A stretch of DNA of 64,000 nucleotides from the NCBI GenBank assembly GCA_008508345.1, contig QNGE01002644.1, positions 1-64,000 of the forward strand, given 5' to 3'. The position numbers and the translations under genes were made by a program. The notes beneath the pieces were generated by a model. That model made no database searches. It saw nothing but the letters and a program-made list of their open reading frames with translations, and was not told the origin of the DNA. Positions 1 to 9,489 of the stretch are shown piece after piece (within the stretch, counting starts at the first letter, position 1; each line of letters begins with the position of its first letter). The DNA comes from Paragonimus westermani (lineage: Eukaryota; Platyhelminthes; Trematoda; Plagiorchiida; Troglotrematidae).

Positions 1-89
1 CAGGAAGGGGGAAATCGGACACCCCTGTCGAACACCACTAGACGTGATGAACGCCTGAGACAGTTGTCCATTTCGTCACAGATTAAATA

Positions 90-960
90 ACGGAGGATTG
101 TCTCCGGCACTCACAGAATGTCGGCGTGGACCTCCTAACTGGTGAAAAATTGACTGATCTTCATTACGCTAACAAGATGTTGCTGTTGACAACTTTCAAG
201 CAGCGCAAACAACGCTAAACGCTATTTCGAGTTCTGTCAAACACGTCGGAACGCGCTTTGCAGCCTAAACTTACAGTGCTTTTGCAAAAGTGCTGTGGTT
301 ACGTAGATTTAATTATAGATAATGAAGCCATGGAGGTTGTTGATCGGTTTGTGTACATGAGAAGCTGCGTAAGCGGTGGCGGTATAGGGAATGAAATAGG
401 AGCGCGTATCTCTGAGACTAAGGTAGTGTTCGTTAATTTAGGACGCCTCAGGCGACAAAGCAGTACCTGTCTCAAGCTTAAAGGCGACAGTGAGGACAGC
501 AAAACTCGACCACTCAGGGTAGAAGACGTGAACCGTCTTCAGGTGTCTGACCACCGATGTCTGCGTTCAATCGTTCGTATCGGATGGCACCAGCGAGTGA
601 TCAACGAGGAGGTTAGGAAGCGGGTGTTTGGTGCTGATTGGAAAACGAGTCCTTCTGTTCACTCCTAACATTTTCACCGACTTAGAGGGTTAGGTCATGT
701 ATTAAAGATACCAACTAGTCACCTGCCACACCGAACACTCTTTGGCAACGCTGCGGTCGACCGGCACAAGGTGCGAGGTGGACAGGTGTGAGGGGTGCTT
801 ACTGTAAAAAAAAAAATGAACGTTATCGTTTGGCCGAAGTGTCTGTAAAGAGAGTGCACTTAATGACGCGAGGCAGTGGAATTCGTAAGGAATCTGTCTC
901 GCTGATGGCACCTTACTTGCATTTCGGTTTGTTAGCAAGGTGTAGGCACCTTGATGTTGA
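90..960 (+). pseudogene. LINE reverse transcriptase, C-terminal remnant (AP-endonuclease-type non-LTR element)
   Basis: The reading begins in the RT palm: residues resembling GVDLLTGEKLTDL are followed by the place where YADD is expected, but the sequence there reads YANK, so both catalytic aspartates are lost. After a frame change the open stretch 258-668 continues with the thumb and C-terminal region (VDRFVYM.SCVS, then PLRVEDVNRLQVSDHRCLRSI), a pattern I know from LINE polyproteins that are abundant in flukes and tapeworms. A further frame carries the usual downstream segment resembling HRLR.LGHVL near 680-720. Several stops and at least two frameshifts make this a dead fragment. The 5' part lies outside the window. 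The family call rests on motif recall; the exact clade is not settled. Confidence 0.72.
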
Positions 961-1139
961 GTGTTTGAATACAGACGTGGTTATTTTGAGTAGTTAGGTC
1001 CTTTCCCGCCCCGTTTTTTCTCTCTTCCTGTACAAGAGTTGCTTTTTTCCTCACGGCTGTGTGGCATCAATAGTTCACGCTGACGTATTGCTGTCCACAA
1101 TGATGATGATGTTGAACGGAGCCTGCCTCTAAAGCCACA

Positions 1140-1830
1140 GAAATGCTCCTTTTATGTACCTGGGAGATGTCAGGGATGTTAGGGTGTATCATACTGGAGG
1201 ACACTTGTTAACACAGTTTAATGGTGAACCCTACCTAGGAGTGCTGGTGTCAGACACCCTTGAAACATAGACTCACGTCACGTATGCTTGTGGTAAAGCT
1301 AGGAAAATGCTTGAAGCCATCCGCCGGTCCTTTTTTAAGGTGTCCATGGGGACCTTTTGTTTATATTTCTCGTCTCGCGTTCGTTCGAGACTGGGATACG
1401 GTTGCGCCGCAGTGTTCTCCTGTACATAAAGTAAGGTAATCCAACCTGAAAGAATACAGAGGGCAGCGACGTGTGTGGTTGACGGAATGAGAGGCCTCTC
1501 CTGCAGTCATCGGCTAGAGTACTGAATATGTACCTCCAGAGTTACCGGCAACTCCGAAGTGACCTCACTGTGATACACCGCATTTTTCGAGGCGACATGG
1601 GCGAGTAACTCAGAGTGGACTTCCCCCTCCGAAATGAAATAGGTTCTGGGGCCATTCCCTCACGATTCACAGGTAACGACCTTTGTATTTCATCTGTCTC
1701 GACGGGCCATCAATGGCTGGAAGGCGCTACTAGCGCAGGTGGTGCTAGCACCCAATAGGGTGGTCTTCAAGCGGCTCCTAGGTGAGCATAGAGCGGAGCT
1801 CTGGAAGCAGGAGGATAGCTGACGCACTGT
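1140..1830 (+). pseudogene. CR1-type LINE, C-terminal tail of the RT ORF
   Basis: Read over several frames, the stretch spells the end of a CR1/Jockey-type polyprotein: a segment like GKARKML near 1290, then a hydrophobic block with S.V...LGYG.A near 1370-1410, then ERIQRAAT near 1455, MRGLS and RR.EYLN near 1490-1530, and finally RAINGWKAL near 1705-1730. No single frame stays open, so the fragment is decayed. It directly follows the preceding LINE tail but shares no sequence with it, so it is a separate insertion. It probably ends within the stretch before 1830, where coding resemblance stops. No poly-A or microsatellite tail is clear. Confidence 0.6.
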
Positions 1831-3395
1831 TTATTCCGGTGTCGAGACGCTCAGTGAAGAGGTGCGGGTTAATCTCCTATAACGTTTCACTCCATATACG
1901 GTGAGTTACCCGAACAGCAACAATTCAGGAGGCAACGAACAGCGCAATACTATGTATACTGCCACGACCGAGAAAAAGTAATTGTACAGCCAGCAGACGT
2001 CCAGCGTATAGCGCGCGGAACGGAAAAGTGAGGAACTGTCAATTAGCAGAAATAGGACATGCCATTGGGCCAAAAAACATCCTTCAATCAAATTTCACAA
2101 CAAAATACCAACAGAATTTAAGCCATTCTAAGAGGTCGCTACAAAGGCCAACACATTCGCGACTCTTATCTTCTATCAGTGAACAACAAAACACTGTATA
2201 TTTTGCCTGCACAATTGTGTCATCTTTTGCGCAGCAACTTCGAACTTTTCCGTCCTAAGCGCTGCACGCCGGATGAAAGCTGGTACAACAATTTGGCCTC
2301 TCCGGTTAATGTATGCGCTTCTGTGCTACTTGTCGGCTACCCTACTATTACAGCGTTGGGACTAATTAGAGATGCGTCAATCTCGAAGTGAAACGCTAAA
2401 GGAGGTACGCCTCTCTCAACGTTGCTGGTATATTATCAATGACGAACGGCTCTGACCAGACAAGTACTGGGCATTGTTAAATGCAGAACCAACAGTGTAC
2501 CTATAAAGATGTATTCACTGGGGAATCAGAAGAAAAACTGTAGAGTTTATCTCGTTTTGTTCATTAACGATGCTCCACTCTTGTACAACAACGTTACGTA
2601 ATCTTTGCGTGTTGTTCAAATGGACTAAAATGACCTTGAATTACACTAAAATTGTCGTGCACGCATGCCAGTCTGCTCTTCTACCTGTGATGCAGTCGCT
2701 TGATAATACTACACAATTCCCTCACCCGCTTTACTCTCCCCGCTTCACTCCGAACATCGTTGCAGCTTCGACAACGTTTCAGCCGTTCACGGAAAATCCG
2801 GAATACCCTTGTGTCCCGGATACTGGCAATTTGGAATATTGTAGTGGTCATCTTCAACCTCTTCTGAGAGTCAAACTCTTTCACTACCGCATTTTTCTAG
2901 AACTCCTGCAACTAGTCTGTTGCATTTACTAGTTTTGTTGTCACCGATAGCTTAATGAAGTACGTCTGGTTTAGCGACCCTATTTGTTTATTGCTAACAG
3001 TGTCAAAGCTGATTGTCATTTTACTGTCCTTGTCCCCAACTTTTGTATGCGCTTGAGTGTTTCTTTGAACGAGAATGGTTGCCGGCAAGTGGCCTGCACA
3101 CACGAACGTACGGCTCCGCTGCATGCTCGCTCATCGTTCCGCTGTACTAAGGTTTCGTTTTGTTATTCGCTCGCTCTCACGTCGATTTCGCGTGTCGGAC
3201 ATGTACTCCGTGTCAACCCGTTGCGTTATTTATAACCGGCTCGCTATAGCCAGTCTGAAATTTACATTGCATTTACTTAGGCTGATCATAGACTGATTTT
3301 GCCATTACAAATTGGTGGGACGAAGTAGCCAACTTCTCACATTTTCCCGTCGTCATTATCCAGTGTTCTGTTGACTCACCACAATCATTAACGTG
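1831..3395. other. No recognisable gene
   Basis: Only short open frames of 60-120 codons occur, on both strands, with no family motif that I recognise. No RNA gene, tandem repeat or clear element border is visible. The stretch separates a CR1-type tail from the gag-like start of a Gypsy element, so part of it could be an unrecognised 5' LTR or untranslated leader of that element. Confidence 0.4.
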
Positions 3396-3584
3396 TTCAT
3401 TGCTTTTATTGTCTTTGCATGGTGAAGGGCGTCCTGTGTTGCTTTGTCCGACTATGACGATTCAACTATGCAACAGACCGCATCCGTGTACATCTGACTG
3501 CCCGAAGTTGGAGTCGGTAACCCTCGTCTCTGATTCAGACAATATAAAGCGCTATTTTGAACGAGACGCAATAAGTCACAAATA

Positions 3585-4010
3585 ATGATGTATTCTTACA
3601 TAGTTCAGTCCATCTCTACCGAAATCACCGATGAGGTCTCAGACCTTATTTACAGCATGCCTGGAGACCAACCGAACTATAAATTGAAAGACGCATTAAT
3701 TAGCGGGGTTAGTGTTTCCAAACAGCGGAAGCTGGGTCAACTACTTTCTGAGATTGAGCTAGGTGACCGCAAATCACCCCAGCTACTATGGCACATGAAA
3801 CGGCTTCTCGGGGGCAGGAAGATGAATGACACAATTTTCTGACAGTTGTGGATGAAAAATCTACCACCATCGACTCTCGAGATTTTGACTAGTTTCAGCA
3901 GTACCGTGCTTGTAAAGAAGCCTGCAGGTGCAGCTGACAAAATGTCGGGCGTTCGACGTAACCCCGAGCTGGTAAATACAGTTGTTCACCAGCCTCAGAA
4001 CGGCCTGCGA
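3585..4010 (+). pseudogene. Gypsy Gag remnant (copy 1)
   Basis: The open frame 3585-3842 and its continuation past one stop resemble the capsid region of CsRn1-type Gag: IVQSI...ITDEVSDL, then KQRKLGQLLSEIELGDRKSPQLLWHMK and, after the TGA near 3840, QLWMKNLPPSTLEILT. This segment normally lies in the middle of Gag. The N-terminal part upstream of 3585 is only vaguely readable. No zinc knuckle can be found between here and the protease, which fits CsRn1-type Gag where that motif is atypical. Non-functional because of the stop and missing start. Confidence 0.65.
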
Positions 4011-4144
4011 CATCAGATGGTGTGATTGACTAATCAGGTCCAGTCATTGTTTTACACCCTGCACTCTCGGTCACATGGGCCACGCGGCCGATCTCGAACA
4101 CCGTCTTTACGTTCAATGGCGCTGGCACACAACGACCATAGCCA

Positions 4145-4615
4145 TTGTCGATAGCACCGTGTTTTCGATCACGGAGAAAGGAAATGCGATCAGCTCTGCA
4201 CATTTACCACCTTACCGACAGCACAGGTAAACTCATTGACCGGCCAGTGATGGCGAAGGCTGTGCCTGGTGTCGCCTTCAGATGTCGCCCTTTCTACATC
4301 CACGACAGATCAATAGGCTACACTTTCCTAATTGACACTGGTACTGAGGTAAGCGTAATTCCATGCACTGTAGACGACTGCCAACGTTGTCAACCTATTT
4401 TCTTCTTACAAGCCGCTAACGGAACCCTGATACAGACGTACGGTCAACGTCTGCTCAACTTTGGCCTTGGACCACGACGTCAGTTCTGCTGGATGTTTCT
4501 GGTAGCAGACGTTCAAAGCACAATTCTGGGTAATGATTTCCCATCTCACTTTAGTCTCCTGGTTAATGCTCAGCATCACACGCCTTTGGTCAGCTTGACT
4601 TCCTTGAGTGCTTAA
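4145..4615 (+). pseudogene. Gypsy aspartic protease remnant (copy 1), catalytic motif preserved
   Basis: This 156-codon frame contains the retropepsin signature LIDTGTEVSVIP around residues 62-73, including the catalytic DTG. It continues with LQAANGT and TYGQR, then the second conserved block VQSTILGNDF. Order and spacing fit a complete CsRn1-type protease. It is the only domain of this copy without an internal stop, though it has no plausible start of its own because the domain is normally part of a polyprotein. It acts in processing Gag-Pol inside virus-like particles. Downstream the RT is broken, so the element cannot move by itself. Confidence 0.75.
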
Positions 4616-4824
4616 GATAAACCAACCAACATGAATTCCATCGGAATCCACATGGCCGTACCCGAACCCTCAAGATATTCTCGGCTGATCCAACAATACC
4701 CATAGTTCATAAATACGCCGTATCATTCGCATTCTTTGAAACACAACGTTACACACACCATTGTGACCAAAGGACTGACAGTGACCGCTCGACCCAGACG
4801 TCTTCATCTCAAGAAGCTGAAAAT

Positions 4825-5720
4825 CGCAGAGGCAGAATTTGACTACATGCCTCAACTTGGTATCAACCGTCCATCCTAGAATGCACGGTCTTCCACCTTG
4901 CACTTGGTCCTTGAGAAAACACAGAGTGGTTGGAGCCCATGCGGTGATTTTCGAGTGTTCAACAATGCACCCATCGCAGACCGTTATCAGATCCCCATAT
5001 CGAAGATTTTGCATCGACTCTACGTTCCGTGTGCTTTACATCAAATCGACTTGGAGCGTGCATATTACCAAATACCCGTCACTGAATAGGACATTCTCGA
5101 GACGCCGACCACAACGATATTTGGATTGTACTAGGTCCTTCGAACGGCTATCCGCTTTTGGAATTGTTGCATCTTTATTGGAGCCCTATCCACTACATGC
5201 CTTACGGGCAAGAACAACGGTAGTGAGAACACGTGACCTAGTAGAAGCGCATAGTATATTGTCGCATTTACAGGCATTCGGGGCATTTTAAAGTGGATGG
5301 ACGAGTCAGCCGTTGTTCGTTGAAGCCGCGACCATTCAGAACGCAGTTCGTGCCTTGCCACGAGTGTGGGGCACACAGGCACCCTTGACGCGTATACAAC
5401 AGGAGTGCAGCCCAAACGTTCCAGCGTTTCATGTATCAAGTTGTACATGGTCTAGATTTGGTCTTTTTTTACCTCCACGATGTTTTCGTCACCAGTTGTT
5501 CTCCCGAAGACTTTGAAACACATCTTGTTTTGCTGGATAGGTCGAATGAACGGGGGGACTTTCATCAGTTTAGCAAAATACATTTTTGCCGTCTCGCCCC
5601 TTGATTTTCTTGGATATTTTATAGACGCAGCTGGCATCAAACCCTCAGACACCAAGGTGCAAGCACTACAGGAGTATCTCATTCTTGATCTCATCAAAAA
5701 GCTCCAACGTTTTATCTGAA
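4825..5720 (+). pseudogene. Gypsy reverse transcriptase remnant (copy 1), YLDD changed to YLHD
   Basis: RT motifs appear in order: AEFDYM.QLGI.RPS near 4830, W.PCGDFR near 4935, DRYQIP and IDLERAYYQIPV near 4980-5080, a FERL..FGI block near 5140-5165, then AAQTFQRFM near 5404-5430. The active site reads YLHD at 5470-5481, so the first catalytic aspartate is gone. The stretch PLDFLGYFIDAAGIKPSDTKVQAL at 5597-5668 is the RT connection segment. Stops and two or more frame changes occur. About 240 bp between 5166 and 5403 do not fit the RT and look inserted. Confidence 0.75.
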
Positions 5721-5739
5721 TACTTAACGATTACCGTCG

Positions 5740-6300
5740 CTTCAGTCCTCACTGATCACGGCTTTGGAGGCCATTAACCGATCTGCTCCTTGGCTCTAAA
5801 AACGGCGTTAATTTAAATCCTGTAGTGCTAGGAGCATTCAACGATGCTAAGAGAGCACTCAGGGACGCGACGGCCCTCACTCATTTTAATCCAGAGTCGA
5901 CCGTTCATTTGACACTTTCGAATGATGCGTCTGGTCACGCTCTAGATACAATGCTTCAGCAGTACGTCGGCCGTGAGTTACGACCAGTCTCGTTTTATTT
6001 CCAGAAGTTTTTGCCCGCGCAAGCCAATTATAGCAACTTCGGTCGTGAACTGCCTGCTATTCACCTGTCCATTAGACAGTTTTGTCATTTGTTAGAAGGG
6101 AGGAACTTCACTGTTTTCATTGACCACGAACATTTATTTTACGCTTTCAGCGCTAGTTGGGATGAAAATTCCCTTCGCGAACTTCGACACCTCGGTTTTA
6201 TCAGGCAATTTACAACGTATCTCGGACAAATCGACGAAATCTCCAATGTGTTTGCTGGTGCGTTCTCAAGACCGCATGTCACCGCGGTTTCTAACCCGCG
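5740..6300 (+). pseudogene. Gypsy RNase H remnant (copy 1)
   Basis: Within the open frame that starts at 5825, residues match the RNase H domain of Ty3/Gypsy Pol: F..AKRAL, LTLSNDASGHALDTML, RPVSFYFQKFLPAQANYS, FGRELPAIHLSIR.F.HLLEGR and VFIDHEHLFYAF, ending with the linker before integrase. The expected TDAS is changed to SNDAS, which keeps the acidic residue. Glutamate of GREL and aspartate of IDHE are also in place. The frame is open over about 480 bp, so this is the second best kept part of this element. Residues after about 160 of the frame are no longer RNase H but integrase leader. Confidence 0.75.
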
Positions 6301-6479
6301 ATACATGAGTCCTAAGAAAATTGCTGGAAATCAGATATCGGATTCTGACTTCCCATCCATTTGCATCCCACCTTTTCGGTGTACTTGTATCCCCTTGCCA
6401 TCTTCCGAATCCACCATTGCACGTGACACTTCCGCGGGCATTTCACGGCCAATCCTACTCTTTTCTTTTCTCCGGCACA

Positions 6480-7232
6480 TTTTTCCATTTACATTCTTCG
6501 TCCCACCCTGGTGTCCGCCCCATGCTCAAATTAATTAGTGTCCGTTATATTTGGCCTAATATGAACAAAGGCGTGTGCCTTCGTTGCCAGAAAGGTAAGG
6601 TACATCGCTACACCGTCACTTTCCCTAGAAACTTCTCTACTCCGAACGTATGCCTTTCTCATATCCAAACAGCAAAACGCTCTTGTTTACATGCGTCGAC
6701 CGATTTGCACGATGGTCTGTGGCCGTTCACCTTAGCGGCATTTTGTCTAAGACAGTCGCTGGGATGTTCCTCGAACATTCGATTGCCAAGTTTGACGTCC
6801 CATTGCTCGTCACTACCGACCGAGGTCCATAATTCAAATCAGCCCCTTTCCGCGACTTATCCCGACTGTTGGGTTGTGGACACATCAGGACGACTGTATA
6901 CCATCCTGCTTCTAATGGGATTGTTGGACGGTTTCACCGACAGTTGAAAACATCGCTCATGGCGCAGTCCACAGTGAGTTAGAAAGAACGCTCACCATTG
7001 TTCGGGCTGCGACTCCCGAGTTAATCGTCAAGATAGTGGCGACTTTCAATCCGTGAGGAGAGGCGGCTTCAAGATTAACAGACCACCTATTATGAAGAGC
7101 GTACCCACAGTTGTGAAATTTCAGGCTGATGTTTTTCGCTTTTGGTGTCAGTTGGGTCGCCTGCTGTAACATCGGAGATACAATATGGCCAATTCGTCTC
7201 CGGTTTCGCTCCGTGACTACTTCGGCTGTTTG
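6480..7232 (+). pseudogene. Gypsy integrase remnant (copy 1)
   Basis: Pieces of the integrase are spread over three frames: a leader with HPGVRPML and RYIWPNMNKGVC.RCQKGKVHR near 6505-6615 (end of the HHCC zinc domain), VDRFARWSVAVHL near 6690-6735, a catalytic segment VPLLVTTDRGP near 6798-6832, then YHPASNGIVGRFHRQLK near 6898-6948, where the third acidic residue of the DDE triad, normally E in NG.VERF, is read as G. Frame changes separate these blocks. The end of the domain blends into the following LINE. The element end and any 3' LTR are not visible. Confidence 0.68.
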
Positions 7233-7259
7233 CGTTGACCTGCAAGCGGCATTCCAAAA

Positions 7260-9075
7260 AAAAGTCTCAGAAGGCTGCCCTCTCTTCAGTTATTAAGGTA
7301 CTGTCAGCTGATATACGAACATCTCGCACGATTCTACCCCCGGACTGGTCTTCGGTCGACCCAATTGTTGGGAAAGTATCGCACACCCAGAAATACGTGG
7401 GGAACACCACTCCAGTTTTGGACAAGCTTTCGCCCAATCACCTGAAGCGCAAGGAAGCTGGTGAGTTGGCCGGACACTTCAACTTTTCCTCGCTAACCCA
7501 AGGTTGTTCAGTCCTCCTATGCCAATTCCATATGACGCTTTTACCAAAAGTTAACCATCTTTCACCTTTCGCAGAGCTCAAACCTAGCGCCGTATCTTTG
7601 ACGTTGATACGTTGTTGTCAAAAGGTATCGGCCGATCGTTAGTATACGCGCGCTTATCCGCCCGCTAATCATTTTGCATTCCTACACCGCGACGGTTGTC
7701 TCCAGACGACCTTAGTGCTCTTCGTCCTGCTCCGGAACTCATACACCACACACTCAATCTGTTTGCGGCTTTTGTAGACTTATTGGAAGCGTTCGATTAT
7801 GTCTCACAGGACTTGATTGTCAGATCGGCTCGACCTTTCGGTGCTTCTCCACCTCTAACGCATTTCACTACTGACCCTTATGGGAATGCTTCCGCCACGC
7901 TTGGAAATTCCGTCCTGCTGCCCCAGAATGATGTTTGCCAGGGTGACTCACTGGCCCTTCTTCTTTTCATCACGGCAATATATGAGATCTTAGCTCTACC
8001 TTGATCGGAGCTTTGCTTTCAATTCCACGGTACACTGGTCAGCGGTTTTGTCCGCGCCAACGATCTGACCCTCTTGTATGGGAATCCTACACGTCTGTCC
8101 GAGAAGCTTGTAGGTGCTACTAGTGCCCTGAAGTTTTTTCCAGCTGCCAATCAACACGCGCAAGACTAAGATCATGGTCATCCGCGATGGTCAAACACAA
8201 TGCTACCGCAATCTCTAACGAGTCCACTCACTTCAGCCTGGACATTATCCACTCAGTAAGCGCCTCTGATTCGGTTACTTATCCAAGTATACCGCTCAAC
8301 TGGAAATTTAGGACAGTCACTAATCATCGTCCGCACTTTCTCGTGATGCCAGATGAAACCAACAGAGCGCCCCTGAAGCCACATCAGCGCCTAGAACTCC
8401 TGAGACAACGTCTAACCTCGAAGGTGAATCACCGACTGATAATTAGCCGAGTCCACCGAAACACGCCCAGAACTATGGGTTGTACAGTATATCAGTTTGT
8501 TCGGCAGTGGCTGCGCTCTCCTAAGGGCGTGCCAACCAGCGACAATCACAACCCAGGTCGTCTGGGTGGTCTGAGCATCCCGATTTTTTCTACCACTTAT
8601 CCGATCCCGCACGAATCTCGACTAGAGAGAATGCTCCACAATCAGTATCCACATCTACGCAATGTGACGAATGTGATTAGTTTGACCCTATCCTGAAGGA
8701 AGTGAACCTCAAGGTACAGAATCAGGGTATAATGGTGTCAAACAAAGAGGAAGCCTGCGCGATGTGAATGGATAAACTCTATCGTTCGCTTGTTGGCCGT
8801 GGTCTCTCGGAAGTATCACGCTCTCCAATCTCTAATCCTTGGTTGTTCAATCTAGAACGCATCGACTCCGGGGTCTTTATTCGTGCCATGCTGCTCAAGT
8901 GTAATCTTCTGCGGACCAAAGTTCGAAATTCATGAGGTGGCCGAAGTGACCGCTCACTTCTCTGCAGTGGCAACTGCGGTCAACCAGAAAGTCGTGTTCA
9001 TAATCTGCAATCATGTTGCATCATGATACGAATTATCCGTAACGAGTGAAATCCACCGTTTGACAGCAATAAAGT
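7260..9075 (+). pseudogene. R2-clade LINE, RT and C-terminal zinc-knuckle/endonuclease region (decayed)
   Basis: Over three frames the text follows an R2-type protein: LDKLSPNHLKRKEAGELAG near 7420-7470, LLPKVNHLSPFAELKP near 7540-7580, F.HRDGCL near 7675-7705, FVDLLEAFDYVSQDL near 7771-7818 (palm motif A), SLALLLFITAI.EIL near 7945-7990, an active-site region read ANDLTLL near 8058 instead of ADDLTLL, APLKPHQRLELLRQ near 8370-8410, and RQFVR..LRSPK. Near 8965-9005 a C...C.QPES...H.LQSC pattern matches the C-terminal CCHC knuckle of R2 proteins. R2 elements normally sit in 28S rRNA genes; no rDNA is seen here. Stops in every frame. Confidence 0.7.
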
Positions 9076-9081
9076 GAGACG

Positions 9082-9360
9082 TCATTGAATATCGGATACT
9101 TTGGCGTATAGCCCGAGAATTTGACAATCATTTATTTCCACAACAGAAGGAATCATGAGAGTTGGAAAGTTTTCTTTTAGCCAACCACGAATCAGTTTGT
9201 CCTTCATTTGACGCCAAAATCGAGTGTCAGTGGTAGGTGTTGTGAGGGTATAAATTTCTTTCCTTTGAAGCAGTTTCTCATGTGTCAAGGCATATTCCAT
9301 CAAATTTACATATTGTGCATCAGTCATCAACAAGCGACAGTCAAATATTACTGTCGACGT
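9082..9360 (-). other. Possible host exon or unrecognised coding fragment
   Basis: On the minus strand an open block runs from about 9360 to a TGA at 9082. Its translation is of ordinary composition (TRFWRQMKDKLIRGWLKEN, then SVVEINDCQILGLYAK) and matches no transposon family I know. A pyrimidine-rich stretch ending in AG precedes it on that strand near 9365, which would suit a splice acceptor of a last exon. No polyadenylation signal was confirmed. The block is AT-richer than the R2 remnant next to it. It could equally be a chance frame. Confidence 0.25.
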
Positions 9361-9489
9361 AGAGCAGGAGAATTCGATTTCACCCTACATTCTCTTTTAT
9401 TTGATGGACTATTAACAGAGCTTCAGAGTTGTTTTCGAGGATCGAGAATTTTTAGCTTCAGCGAGTTGAAGAGTCCTTTATATAGATAA

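Larger units (their letters stand above)
3396..7240 (+). mobile_element. Ty3/Gypsy LTR retrotransposon of CsRn1 type, copy 1 (decayed)
   Basis: Gag, protease, RT, RNase H and integrase remnants follow one another on the plus strand in the usual Ty3/Gypsy order within about 3.8 kb. Wording of the protease and integrase parts matches the CsRn1 lineage described first in the liver fluke Clonorchis. Stops and frameshifts occur in every domain except the protease, which is a clean 156-codon frame. I see no matching pair of LTRs around it, so the ends are approximate. It is followed at once by an R2-clade LINE on the same strand. A second copy of the same lineage sits at 28.9-32.1 kb. Confidence 0.75.
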
